Of a stretch of DNA of 64,000 nucleotides, positions 10,729-18,894 are shown piece by piece. The notes under the pieces are model-generated. The model had not been told where the DNA came from and made no database searches. It was given only the letters and a program-made list of their open reading frames with translations. The translations under genes and the position numbers were made by a program. Source of the DNA: Albidovulum litorale (GTDB taxonomy: Bacteria; Pseudomonadota; Alphaproteobacteria; Rhodobacterales; Rhodobacteraceae); the NCBI RefSeq assembly GCF_025751495.1, contig NZ_JAOWKZ010000002.1:62001-126000 (forward strand), in the 5' to 3' direction. The stretch's first letter is position 1; each line of letters opens with the position of its first letter.

Positions 10729-13269
10729 ATGGCCGTAGTCGTCGTCGAATCTCCCGCCAAGGCCAAGACAATAAACAAATATCTCGGTTCTGATTATACG
10801 GTCCTTGCCTCTTACGGCCATGTCCGCGACCTGCCGCCAAAGGATGGTTCCGTCGATCCCGACGCTGGATTCGACATGAAATGGGAGGTGGCGAGCGACA
10901 GCAAGAAACATGTCCGCGCCATCGCCGAAGCACTGAAATCCGACGATACGCTCATTCTGGCCACCGACCCCGACCGCGAGGGCGAGGCGATTTCCTGGCA
11001 CCTGAAAGAGGCACTGGCCTCCTCGCTCAAAAAGGGCAAGACCGTCCGCCGGGTCACCTTCAACGCCATCACCAAATCCGCCGTGTCCGAGGCGATGGCC
11101 CATCCCCGCGACGTGGACGGCCCGCTGGTCGAGGCCTATCTGGCGCGCCGCGCGCTCGATTACCTCGTGGGCTTCAACCTCTCCCCGGTGCTCTGGCGCA
11201 AACTGCCCGGCGCCAAATCTGCGGGCCGGGTCCAGTCGGTCTGCCTGCGCCTCATCGTCGAGCGCGAGATGGAGATCGAGGCCTTCCGCGCGCGCGAATA
11301 CTGGTCGGTCACCGCAACCCTCGCCACCCCGCGCGGGCAGGAATATCAGGCACGCCTTACGGTGCTTGGCGGCAAGAAGCTCGACAAATACGACCTTGCC
11401 AACGAAACCGCCGCCGAACTGGCGGTGCAGGCGATCACCTCACGCGATCTGACCGTGAAATCGGTCGAGGCGAAGCCCGCCAACCGCAACCCCTACGCGC
11501 CCTTCATGACCTCGACCCTGCAGCAGGAGGCCAGCCGCAAGTTCGGCATGGGCGCCAAGGCCTGCATGTCCGCCGCCCAACGACTCTACGAGGCCGGTCA
11601 CATCACCTATATGCGGACCGACGGCATCGACATGGCGCCCGAGGCGGTGATGGCCGCGCGCGACGAAATCAAGCGCCGCTTCGGGGCAGATTACGTTCCC
11701 GACAGTCCCCGGATGTACAAGAACAAGGCCAAGAACGCGCAGGAAGCGCATGAATGCATCCGGCCGACCGACATGGGTATGTCGCCCGACAAGCTGAAAC
11801 TCGCGGATGATCAGCGCAAGCTCTACGATCTGATCTGGAAGCGCACGCTGGCAAGCCAGATGGCGGCCGCGCGGCTGGAACGCACCACCGTCGATGTAGG
11901 CAGCGCCGATGGTCAGGTCGTCCTGCGCGCCACGGGGCAGGTCGTGATGTTCGACGGCTTCCTCAAGGTTTATGACGAGGGTCGCGACGATGCGGTCATC
12001 GACGAGGACGATGACAACCGCCTGCCGCAGATCATGGAAGGCGAGAAAGCGGACAAGCGCAAGATCGCGCCCGAGCAGCATTTCACACAGCCGCCCCCGC
12101 GCTATACCGAGGCGACTTTGGTGAAGCGGATGGAAGAGCTCGGCATCGGCCGCCCCTCCACCTATGCATCGATCGTCACAACGATCCAGGACCGCGACTA
12201 TGTGCGCAAGGACAAGAACCGGCTGATCCCCGAGGACAAGGGGCGGCTGGTGACGGCGTTCCTGACGAACTTCTTCCGCCGCTATGTCGAATACGATTTC
12301 ACCGCAGATCTGGAAAATGAGCTGGATGAAATTTCGGCGGGCGACCGCAATTACAAGGAAGTGCTGGCGCGCTTCTGGCGCGATTTCACCGCTGCGATTG
12401 CCGAAACCGCCGACCTTCGGATCGGCGAGGTTCTTGAAAAGATCGACGAGTTCCTTGCGCCCCATCTCTACCCTCCGCGCGAAGACGGGTCGGACCCGCG
12501 TATCTGCCCGACCTGCGGCGAGGGGCGGCTGAACCTGAAAACCGCACGCTCCGGCGGGGCCTTCATCGGCTGCTCGAACTATCCCAACTGCCGCTATACA
12601 CGCGCCCTGTCCGGCGCCAATGGCGAAGACAACGGCGCTGCCGAGCGTGTGCTGGGCGAGGATGGCGGGCAGGAGATCTGGCTGAAATCCGGCCGGTTCG
12701 GACCTTACGTCCAGCGCGGCGAGGCGACGGACGAAACCCCGAAACCGCCGCGTGCCAGCCTGCCCAAGGGCTGGTCCCCCGACGATATCGACCTTGAAAA
12801 GGCGCTGACGCTTCTCAGCCTGCCGCGCGAGATCGGCCCTCATCCCGACGATGGCGAGATGATCGAGGCCGGGATCGGTCGCTACGGACCTTACGTCAAG
12901 CACGGCCGTATCTATGCCAACCTGCCCGAGGTCGATGAGGTCTTCACCATCGGCATGAACCGTGCGGTCGAGGTTCTGGCCGAAAAGGCGACCCGCACGG
13001 GCCGCACCGCGCCTGCCGCCTTGCGCGATCTTGGCGAGCACCCCGACGGCGGCCCAATTCAGGTCATGTCGGGCCGCTACGGGCCGTACGTGAAATGGGA
13101 AAAGGTCAATGCGACCCTGCCAAAAGAAATCACGCCCGAAGCGGTGACGCTGGAACAGGCGCTGGAACTGATTGCCGAGAAGGCCGCAAAGAAGGGCGGA
13201 GGACGCAAGAAGGCCGCGCCAAAGAAAACCGCTGCTAAGAAGCCTGCTGCAAAAAAAAGCCCCGACTAA
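10729..13269 (+). CDS. topA: DNA topoisomerase I (frameshifted C-terminal tail)
   Basis: 846 residues from the ATG at 10729 (AGGAAG precedes it). The TOPRIM domain starts at VVVESPAKAKT with DPDREGEAISW downstream; the active-site tyrosine is Y294 in HITYMRTDG; one C4 zinc ribbon begins at C593/C596, followed by repeated GRYGPYVK-type modules. The protein ends KKPAAKKSPD at 13269 right after a run of eight A (13251-13258). Removing one A would continue the frame through lysine/alanine codons to a TAA at 13304-13306, adding the tail expected for alphaproteobacterial TopA. Relaxation activity should not depend on this tail. Confidence 0.96.
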   Translation: MAVVVVESPAKAKTINKYLGSDYTVLASYGHVRDLPPKDGSVDPDAGFDMKWEVASDSKKHVRAIAEALKSDDTLILATDPDREGEAISWHLKEALASSLKKGKTVRRVTFNAITKSAVSEAMAHPRDVDGPLVEAYLARRALDYLVGFNLSPVLWRKLPGAKSAGRVQSVCLRLIVEREMEIEAFRAREYWSVTATLATPRGQEYQARLTVLGGKKLDKYDLANETAAELAVQAITSRDLTVKSVEAKPANRNPYAPFMTSTLQQEASRKFGMGAKACMSAAQRLYEAGHITYMRTDGIDMAPEAVMAARDEIKRRFGADYVPDSPRMYKNKAKNAQEAHECIRPTDMGMSPDKLKLADDQRKLYDLIWKRTLASQMAAARLERTTVDVGSADGQVVLRATGQVVMFDGFLKVYDEGRDDAVIDEDDDNRLPQIMEGEKADKRKIAPEQHFTQPPPRYTEATLVKRMEELGIGRPSTYASIVTTIQDRDYVRKDKNRLIPEDKGRLVTAFLTNFFRRYVEYDFTADLENELDEISAGDRNYKEVLARFWRDFTAAIAETADLRIGEVLEKIDEFLAPHLYPPREDGSDPRICPTCGEGRLNLKTARSGGAFIGCSNYPNCRYTRALSGANGEDNGAAERVLGEDGGQEIWLKSGRFGPYVQRGEATDETPKPPRASLPKGWSPDDIDLEKALTLLSLPREIGPHPDDGEMIEAGIGRYGPYVKHGRIYANLPEVDEVFTIGMNRAVEVLAEKATRTGRTAPAALRDLGEHPDGGPIQVMSGRYGPYVKWEKVNATLPKEITPEAVTLEQALELIAEKAAKKGGGRKKAAPKKTAAKKPAAKKSPD

Positions 13270-13366
13270 GAAAAGTACGGCGAAGAAGGCGGCGGCGAAA
13301 AAGTAACGCCCAAGGCGAAGGCCTGCCGACGATCACAGCCACGCCCAGCGGAAGCCTAAAGCCCGG

Positions 13367-14275
13367 TCAGGACATCCCGCCGCTGACCGGCTCTAGCGCC
13401 GACACCCTTTCCATCAGCCAGCTGCGAAACGCACGCGCCGGGCGACGCAGCGTGCCCGGATCGGGATAGACGAGGTGGTAATATTCCAGCCCCGGTACGG
13501 CGACGCCCGGCAGGCAGGGCACCAGTCCCTGCGCCCGCATGATCGGATCGCTCGCCGGCGCCCGGGCAAGCGCGATACCGGCGCCGTGCCCGGCCAGCGC
13601 CGCCGCCATCACCGTCGAATCGACCATCACCACCCGCGCGCCCGCCCCAAGGAGTTTCAGGCTCTCGAACACATGCGGCCAGCCGGCGCGGTGGGTCGCG
13701 ACCTCCAGCAAAGGATGCGCCAGAAGGTCGGCCGGCGTCTTGATCCGCGCCGCGATCTCCGGCGTCGCCACCGGGTAGAGCATCTCACCCATCAGCTGGT
13801 CATGGGCGCGGCCAAAGGCCGAGGGCGCGCCAAAGATGATCTTCAGGTCCGAAAAGGCATGGGTGAAGTCCTCGACCGCGTTGCCGGTGGTGATATGCAG
13901 CGCGATATCGGGATGACGCGCGGTGAAATCGGTAAAGAGCGGCGCGAGCACGCCCTGTGCGAAGATATGCACCGCCTGCACATAAAGCCGCTCCTCCCGC
14001 GCCCTGCCGAAAAGCCCCGCCGTCGAGGTTTCCAACGAGACAAGAGACATCTGCACCGAGGGCAGATAGGCCCGCCCCGCCTCGGTCAGCCGCACTGCAT
14101 GGGGCTGTCGGGTGAACAAAGCCATGCCGAGATGGCTCTCCAGCGCCTTGACCTGCTGGCTGACCGCCGGGGGTGACATGTTCAGCTCCGCCGCCGCGCG
14201 GGCGAAGCTTTCCGTCCGCGCCGCCGCCTCGAAAACGCGGAGCCAGTTGAGCGAGGGAATGCGGGTGCGGTCCAT
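13367..14275 (-). CDS. LysR family transcriptional regulator (GcvA-like)
   Basis: 302 residues: N-terminal winged helix (about 4-63, LNWLRVFEAAARTESFARAA, SPPAVSQQVKALE) and the LysR effector-binding domain. The N-terminal pattern is that of the GcvA subgroup. It is divergent from the PhyH/HD gene pair, and a perfect T-N11-A palindrome lies 6 bp upstream of its start, so it most likely controls itself and that pair. The effector is unknown. Confidence 0.93.
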   Translation of the reverse strand: MDRTRIPSLNWLRVFEAAARTESFARAAAELNMSPPAVSQQVKALESHLGMALFTRQPHAVRLTEAGRAYLPSVQMSLVSLETSTAGLFGRAREERLYVQAVHIFAQGVLAPLFTDFTARHPDIALHITTGNAVEDFTHAFSDLKIIFGAPSAFGRAHDQLMGEMLYPVATPEIAARIKTPADLLAHPLLEVATHRAGWPHVFESLKLLGAGARVVMVDSTVMAAALAGHGAGIALARAPASDPIMRAQGLVPCLPGVAVPGLEYYHLVYPDPGTLRRPARAFRSWLMERVSALEPVSGGMS

Positions 14276-14281
14276 GAACCG

Positions 14282-14302
14282 AGGATAAGCTCAGCTTATC
14301 CT
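14282..14302. promoter_or_regulatory. LysR-type operator (perfect palindrome)
   Basis: AGGATAAGCT, one central C, then AGCTTATCCT: a perfect 21-bp inverted repeat. Inside it ATAAGCTCAGCTTAT fits the T-N11-A LysR box exactly. It lies 6 bp before the LysR gene and about 80 bp before the divergent oxygenase gene, the usual position for autoregulation plus activation. Confidence 0.75.
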
Positions 14303-14380
14303 GACCGGCAAGAGATACCGTTCTGAACTTTGATGCTTCCGCATTAGCGTTTGCGCAACGCGACGGACAGGAGACCGGCA

Positions 14381-15262
14381 ATGTGTGTGCCCTTGATCGA
14401 CGGCCGCCTCTCTGAGGTGGAAAAGGCTCGATACTGGGAAGATGGCTACCTCTTCCCGATTCAGGCGATCCCGCCCGAAAAGGCCCGCGCCTGGCGGTCG
14501 GAACTGGAAGCTATCGAACATGACTGGCTCGACGCCGGCCTGCCGCTGCCCCTCAACACCTACAAGCGCGTCAACGCCAATTGCGTGCTGCCCTTGGCGC
14601 ACCGGATCGGTACCGACCCCGCGATTCTCGATATCGTCGAGGGCATCCTCGGCCCCGACCTGCTGATCTACGGCGTCGAGTTCTTCATCAAGGAGCCGCG
14701 TAGCAAACATAAGGTCTCCATGCATCAGGACCTGACCTATTGGGGGCTCGGCGCCATCGACGGTATGGTGACGATGTGGCTGGCGCTTTCGCCCGCCACC
14801 CGCGCCTCGGGCTGCATGGAATTCGTTCAGGGAAGCCACCTCAATCCGATCCTTCCGCACGAGGACACCTTCGCCGAGGACAATCTCCTCTCCCGCGGGC
14901 AGGAGGTTAAGGTCAATGTCGCGCCAGAGGACCGCGTGCCTATCGAACTGATGCCCGGCCAGATCAGCCTGCATCACGGGCTGACTATCCACGGTTCCGG
15001 CCCAAACACCACCGACGACCGCCGCATCGGCGCAGTGGTGCGCTATGTCACTCCCGAGATTGCGCAACTGGTCGGTGATAAGGATTATGCGATGCTGGCG
15101 CGCGGCGCCGACCGCGTCGGCAATTTCATTAACTTTGCGCCGCCAACGGCGAACTTCACCCCCGCGAGCCTTGCGCTTTACGAGGAAATCCGCTCCGCTC
15201 AGGCCAAGTTCCTGATGAAGGGCACCAGCAACACCAAGGGTCTGTACGCGGAGGCACGCTAA
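14381..15262 (+). CDS. PhyH-family Fe(II)/2-oxoglutarate dioxygenase
   Basis: 293 residues from the ATG at 14381, preceded by ACAGGAGA. The iron facial triad is visible: H115-x-D117 (SMHQDLTYW) and the distal H204 in HHGLTIHGSGPN, with arginines R214/R215 for 2-oxoglutarate. Family members hydroxylate an unactivated C-H bond. Its stop overlaps the start of an HD-domain gene (TAATG), a pairing known from PhnY (2-aminoethylphosphonate hydroxylase) and PhnZ. The substrate cannot be read from sequence; a phosphonate or a quaternary-amine analogue is a hypothesis. Confidence 0.9.
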   Translation: MCVPLIDGRLSEVEKARYWEDGYLFPIQAIPPEKARAWRSELEAIEHDWLDAGLPLPLNTYKRVNANCVLPLAHRIGTDPAILDIVEGILGPDLLIYGVEFFIKEPRSKHKVSMHQDLTYWGLGAIDGMVTMWLALSPATRASGCMEFVQGSHLNPILPHEDTFAEDNLLSRGQEVKVNVAPEDRVPIELMPGQISLHHGLTIHGSGPNTTDDRRIGAVVRYVTPEIAQLVGDKDYAMLARGADRVGNFINFAPPTANFTPASLALYEEIRSAQAKFLMKGTSNTKGLYAEAR

Positions 15263-15879
15263 TGGAAAAGGTCAGCTTCACCCAGATGAAGGACGGCACG
15301 AAGGAGGAATACGAGTTCCTCACCGCGCACGAGATCGACCACACCAAACACACTGCCGACCGGCTGCTAACGGCCCTTGTCGACCTCGACAAGTCGCTCT
15401 CGGGCTACCAGATCACGCGGCTCGGCCATTCGGTCCAGTCAGCGACACGGGCCTGGCGCGACGGAGCGGACATCGACTGGGTGGTCTCCGCCCTCCTCCA
15501 CGATATCGGCGACATCTACGCGCCCTACAATCACGACGAATACGCGGCGACGATCCTGAAACCCTTCGTGCGCGAGCAATGCACATGGTGCGTCCAGACC
15601 CACGGCGACTTCCAGATGCTCTATTACGGTCATCACCTTGAGGGCTTCGACCAGCACAAGCGCGAACGTCATCGCGGCAATCCCTATTTCGACGACTGTG
15701 CCGAGTTCTGCGAACGCTGGGATCAGGCGAGCTTCGACCCCGACTACGACGACCTGCCGATCGAGTTCTTCGCGCCCATGGTCCGCGAGGTCTTCGCCCG
15801 CACGCCCTATGACCCGCAGGTCATCCGTAAGGGCGAGAGGGTGCCGCTGACAGATGTGGATGTGGCAGCCAAAAGGTGA
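15262..15879 (+). CDS. HD-domain protein, candidate mixed-valent di-iron oxygenase (PhnZ-like)
   Basis: 205 residues. Potential metal ligands are H56, the HD pair H80-D81 (LLHDIGD), H91, H114 and D154. The 24-residue spacing from the first histidine to the HD pair is the one I recall for PhnZ; the tyrosine/glutamate lid residues of PhnZ are not obvious here. HD oxygenases of this type cleave a C-P or C-C bond of a hydroxylated substrate supplied by a partner Fe/2OG enzyme, which is encoded immediately upstream with overlapping stop and start. An ordinary phosphohydrolase role is the alternative. Confidence 0.8.
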   Translation: MEKVSFTQMKDGTKEEYEFLTAHEIDHTKHTADRLLTALVDLDKSLSGYQITRLGHSVQSATRAWRDGADIDWVVSALLHDIGDIYAPYNHDEYAATILKPFVREQCTWCVQTHGDFQMLYYGHHLEGFDQHKRERHRGNPYFDDCAEFCERWDQASFDPDYDDLPIEFFAPMVREVFARTPYDPQVIRKGERVPLTDVDVAAKR

Positions 15880-15999
15880 GGTTCGGTGCAGTGCCTGACC
15901 TCAATCAGCAACACCGATCAGTCGCCCGCAGCACTACCGCGCGGCGAAGGTTTGCCCTCTGCACGGTCTATACATTCCGTTCCGTTCAGATTTTGGCCC

Positions 16000-16026
16000 G
16001 ACAGTTTGCCATACACTTTGCCGACA
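16000..16026 (-). repeat. 27-bp element, one arm of a distant inverted repeat
   Basis: On the minus strand: TGTCGGCAAA, GT, GTATGGCAA, AC, TGTC. It matches 60368-60394 at 23 of 27 positions in the opposite orientation. It lies in the AT-richer gap between the HD gene and rpsO, and it is part of a run of about 11-bp units of the form TGTCGGCAAA, continuing towards TGTCGGGCCAAAA at 15992-16004. Open reading frames through this gap have no recognisable product. Confidence 0.6.
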
Positions 16027-16100
16027 GAACGCCAACGCTGCGTCTATCAGCGCCACAACGACTTAATTACAGTAGAAACAGGTCCCACGTAGTTTTGGCC

Positions 16101-16134
16101 TTGAAAAGAAAAACGCGCCCGGAAAGGGCGCGTT
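16101..16134 (-). terminator. Rho-independent terminator of rpsO
   Basis: On the minus strand, AACGCGCCC, a 5-nt loop and GGGCGCGTT (16112-16134) form a 9-bp perfect stem, followed by TTTCTTTTC. It begins 25 bp after the rpsO stop. Confidence 0.88.
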
Positions 16135-16158
16135 GGTCTTACTCAGCTCTGCTCGCGA

Positions 16159-16428
16159 TCAGCGGCGGATGCCGAGGCGCTTGATCAGGTCCTGATAGCG
16201 CGCGTCATCGTTCTTCTTGAGGTAGTCGAGAAGCTTGCGGCGCTGGGCGACCATCTTCAGAAGGCCACGGCGGCCGTGGTTGTCCTTCTTGTGGGTCTTG
16301 AAATGCTCGGTCAGCGTGGTGATCCGCGAGGTGAGGATGGCGACCTGAACTTCCGGCGAACCGGTATCGCCTTCCTTGGTCGCGAATTCCTTCATGACGC
16401 GGGCTTTTTCTTCAGCAGTGATCGACAT
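16159..16428 (-). CDS. rpsO: 30S ribosomal protein S15
   Basis: 89 residues, exactly the family length, with typical S15 sequence ([43 protein letters not shown]). It binds 16S rRNA in the platform of the small subunit. A purine-rich AGGAGA precedes the start. In many proteobacteria pnp follows directly; here the next feature is a terminator, and pnp lies 45 kb away in the opposite direction. Confidence 0.98.
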   Translation of the reverse strand: MSITAEEKARVMKEFATKEGDTGSPEVQVAILTSRITTLTEHFKTHKKDNHGRRGLLKMVAQRRKLLDYLKKNDDARYQDLIKRLGIRR

Positions 16429-16571
16429 CGGGATCTCCTTTCGGATTAAGGGTTATGGCGCAAGCCGGGATGTCGTCCAGCAAGGCCCGTGGAGAAGTAG
16501 CCGCCGTTTCAGGCGGATGCGGGCGTATAGGGGAAATTTCCCTGAAAGAAAAGCTCTAATCGACAGGGCGA

Positions 16572-17546
16572 TCAGGCCGCAGGCCCGGAGTCTTCGGCGA
16601 TCAACCGGACCTCGGCGGGGCTGAGCCCGTCAGCCCCCAATACATGGGCCACGACCTCCCCGTCGATCAGGACCTGCATCGCCCCTTCCAGATCCGGGTC
16701 TGGTAGGACGGTCACCACCGGGGCGGGATGCGCGACGGGATCGTAATTCAGCACCAATTTATCTTCCGCCGGGTTGTAGTCGGCGATTACCGCAGGCCCA
16801 GCATCGCCGCTGAGCCAGTCCGAAAGTGAAAAGGTGTCCGCCCCACCCCCGCCCTCGACCCAGTCGTCGTGACCGGCGAAAATCGTGTCGTCGCCCCCGC
16901 CGCCATTGAGAAAGTCTCGGCCATCGGCATCGGGACCGGCACCACCGGAGACGCGGCCGTCCAGCATATCATTGCCGTCCCCGCCCATCAGCGTGTCCTG
17001 CCCCAGTCCGCCGACCAGCAGATCGTCACCGCGCGCGCCCTGAAGCGCATCATCGCCGTCGCCTCCATAAAGGCTGTCCTGCCCGCCTCCGCCGATCAGG
17101 CGATCGCCGCCCGCACCGCCGTCGAGGCGGTCATCGTCCTCATGGCCGGCCAGGTAGTCGTCCCCAGCGTGACCGTAGAGCTCATCCGCCCCGTCGCCAC
17201 CATGGAGGCTGTCATCGCCATCGCCACCGTCCAGCGTGTCATCTCCGCCCAGACCATGCAGGTCGTCATTCCCCGCATTACCATGGATCGCGTCGGTGCC
17301 GTCATAACCACCGATCTGGTCATCACCGCCACCACCGTGGATCTCGTCCGCGCTGTCCGTGCCGGAAATAACCTCGGCCAGCGGCGTGCCCTCAATGGTG
17401 TTTTCAGGCTGTTCCGCCTCGGGCGCGTCGATATCTCCCTCGGTCTCCGGGTCTGACGCATCCTCGTCCCCGGTTTTCAGAACACCGCTGAGTTCGACGG
17501 CGACGCCCGCCGCGAACAGCCCCAGCAACCCGGCCAGCATGAACAT
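16572..17546 (-). CDS. RTX-type calcium-binding repeat protein with N-terminal membrane anchor
   Basis: 324 residues from the ATG at 17546 (MFMLAGLLGLFAAG). A hydrophobic segment (about 3-20) and an acidic linker precede about 15 nonapeptide repeats of the GGxGxDxxx type (roughly residues 60-210), which fold as a calcium-binding beta roll. The C-terminal part (VIADYNPAEDKLVL...) resembles the end domain of RTX proteins. No enzyme domain and no type I secretion genes are seen nearby. An alternative start at 17540 would shorten it by two residues. Confidence 0.82.
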   Translation of the reverse strand: MFMLAGLLGLFAAGVAVELSGVLKTGDEDASDPETEGDIDAPEAEQPENTIEGTPLAEVISGTDSADEIHGGGGDDQIGGYDGTDAIHGNAGNDDLHGLGGDDTLDGGDGDDSLHGGDGADELYGHAGDDYLAGHEDDDRLDGGAGGDRLIGGGGQDSLYGGDGDDALQGARGDDLLVGGLGQDTLMGGDGNDMLDGRVSGGAGPDADGRDFLNGGGGDDTIFAGHDDWVEGGGGADTFSLSDWLSGDAGPAVIADYNPAEDKLVLNYDPVAHPAPVVTVLPDPDLEGAMQVLIDGEVVAHVLGADGLSPAEVRLIAEDSGPAA

Positions 17547-17652
17547 CCCGCACCCCCAGATCTTCGCGACCGGCAATCCCCATCGCCGGCATACCCCGCG
17601 ACCAGTCAAAGCCGGTCACGTTAACATGGTCACAATGGCGGGCGGGATAGAT

Positions 17653-18186
17653 TCAATTTTTGGAACTTTTAGGGCGGGACAACTCAACCCAAAGCTGCAG
17701 ATTCTGCACATAGCCAACATAAAGCGGGTGCCGGGGAAATCCGGCTTTTGTCAGACCGAGATGCCAGAGCGGGAGCCCCGCCCCCTGCAGAAGCTGCGCC
17801 ACCTCGGCCCCGCGCCCATGGTGAGACCCATGCACGCCCCAGCCGCACAGGATGCGCCCGGCCGAAGTTGCGGCCGCCAGAAGCTGTGCGTCGTTGTCGC
17901 GACCGACCGGCGCCTCCGCCTGCTTCAGGTCGCGCGGATCGGTAGCGCGATAGGCAAACAGGTTGGCGACAGCAAAACCGCCAAAGCCCAGCGCCCGCGC
18001 CCGCCTTTCGCAGCGTTCGATCGTCGGGTCATTACGCTCTTCCGTAGCGGTCGAGGGGTTGAGAAGGATATAGACCAACCGCCCGCCCGCGCCCCAATCA
18101 CGGCTGAGCAGATAGCGATACGCACCGCATTCGGAATAGCGCGCCTCAGACCTGGTGCCCGCCGCCTCGTGGAACCGGACGATCAC
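17653..18186 (-). CDS. DUF1643 domain-containing protein
   Basis: 177 residues with the DUF1643 pattern: YLLSRDW, VYILLNPSTATEERNDPTI, VANLFAYRATDP and CGWGVHG. Function is unknown. Its GTG start overlaps the stop of the upstream pseudouridine synthase (GTGA), so the two are co-translated. Confidence 0.88.
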   Translation of the reverse strand: MIVRFHEAAGTRSEARYSECGAYRYLLSRDWGAGGRLVYILLNPSTATEERNDPTIERCERRARALGFGGFAVANLFAYRATDPRDLKQAEAPVGRDNDAQLLAAATSAGRILCGWGVHGSHHGRGAEVAQLLQGAGLPLWHLGLTKAGFPRHPLYVGYVQNLQLWVELSRPKSSKN

Positions 18187-18839
18187 CGGAACGGGACCGG
18201 GGCAGTAAAGGTCATGCCCTTGCCGGTCTCCGGGTGGTTGAAACGCAGGCTTTCGGCATGCAGCATTAGCCGAGGATGGTCGCGGGCAGCGCCTTCTGCA
18301 TAAAGTGGATCGCCAAGGATCGGGTGGCCGAGTTCCATCATATGTACCCGAAGCTGATGGCTGCGCCCGGTCAGCGGGAAAAGCCGAACGCGGGTCGTGC
18401 CGTCCTCGTCATGGCCCAGCACCTTCCAGCCGGTTTGAGCGGGCTTGCCGTTGACGTGATCGACATGCTGGCGCGGCCGGTTCGGCCAGTCGACGATCAG
18501 CGGCAGATCGACCGTTCCCTCTTTCGGTTCCAGATGGCCCCAAAGCCGCGCGCGATAGGCTTTCTTGGTCTTGCGGGATTCGAACTGGGCCGAAAGCTCG
18601 CGCTGCGCATGGCGCGTCAGGGCAAAGACCATGACGCCGGAGGTGTCCCGGTCAAGCCGGTGAACCAGCAGCACCTCGGGATAAAGCGCCTGAATTCGCG
18701 CGATCAGGCAATCGGCAAGATCCTCGCCCTTGCCGGGAACCGACAAGAGCCCGGCCGGCTTGTCGACGACAAGGATTGCGTGATCGGCATGGATCACGGT
18801 GAGGGGCGTGTCGGGCGGGGCATAGGCGGCATCGGTCAT
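18183..18839 (-). CDS. RluA-family pseudouridine synthase
   Basis: 218 residues from the ATG at 18839. The catalytic aspartate is D63 in HRLDRDTSG, followed by the RluA motifs KKAYRARLWG and TGRSHQLRVHM. It isomerises uridine to pseudouridine in rRNA and/or tRNA; the short length and lack of an S4 domain fit RluA itself rather than RluC/D. Longer upstream starts lack similarity. Confidence 0.92.
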   Translation of the reverse strand: MTDAAYAPPDTPLTVIHADHAILVVDKPAGLLSVPGKGEDLADCLIARIQALYPEVLLVHRLDRDTSGVMVFALTRHAQRELSAQFESRKTKKAYRARLWGHLEPKEGTVDLPLIVDWPNRPRQHVDHVNGKPAQTGWKVLGHDEDGTTRVRLFPLTGRSHQLRVHMMELGHPILGDPLYAEGAARDHPRLMLHAESLRFNHPETGKGMTFTAPVPFR

Positions 18840-18878
18840 CTGCGGGCGATAGCACGACGGTAACGACGGAAACCACCC

Positions 18879-18893
18879 CCCGGCTTCGCCGGG
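18879..18893. repeat. short GC hairpin after the methyltransferase gene
   Basis: CCCGGC-TTC-GCCGGG lies one base past the stop at 18895. There is no U-run on either side, so it is probably an mRNA-stabilising or weak termination hairpin. Confidence 0.4.
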
Positions 18894-18894
18894 A

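Noticed and set aside
11440-13041. 533-codon open frame antisense to topA
   Set aside because: topA motifs are unmistakable on the plus strand; the opposite frame has no family signature.
15876-16184. Short plus-strand frames of 68-102 codons before rpsO
   Set aside because: No ribosome-binding site, no similarity, and they run through the repeat and the rpsO terminator.
16640-17360. Repetitive DNA suggesting a CRISPR or satellite array
   Set aside because: It encodes in-frame GGxGxDxxx RTX nonapeptides; there are no constant repeats with unique spacers.
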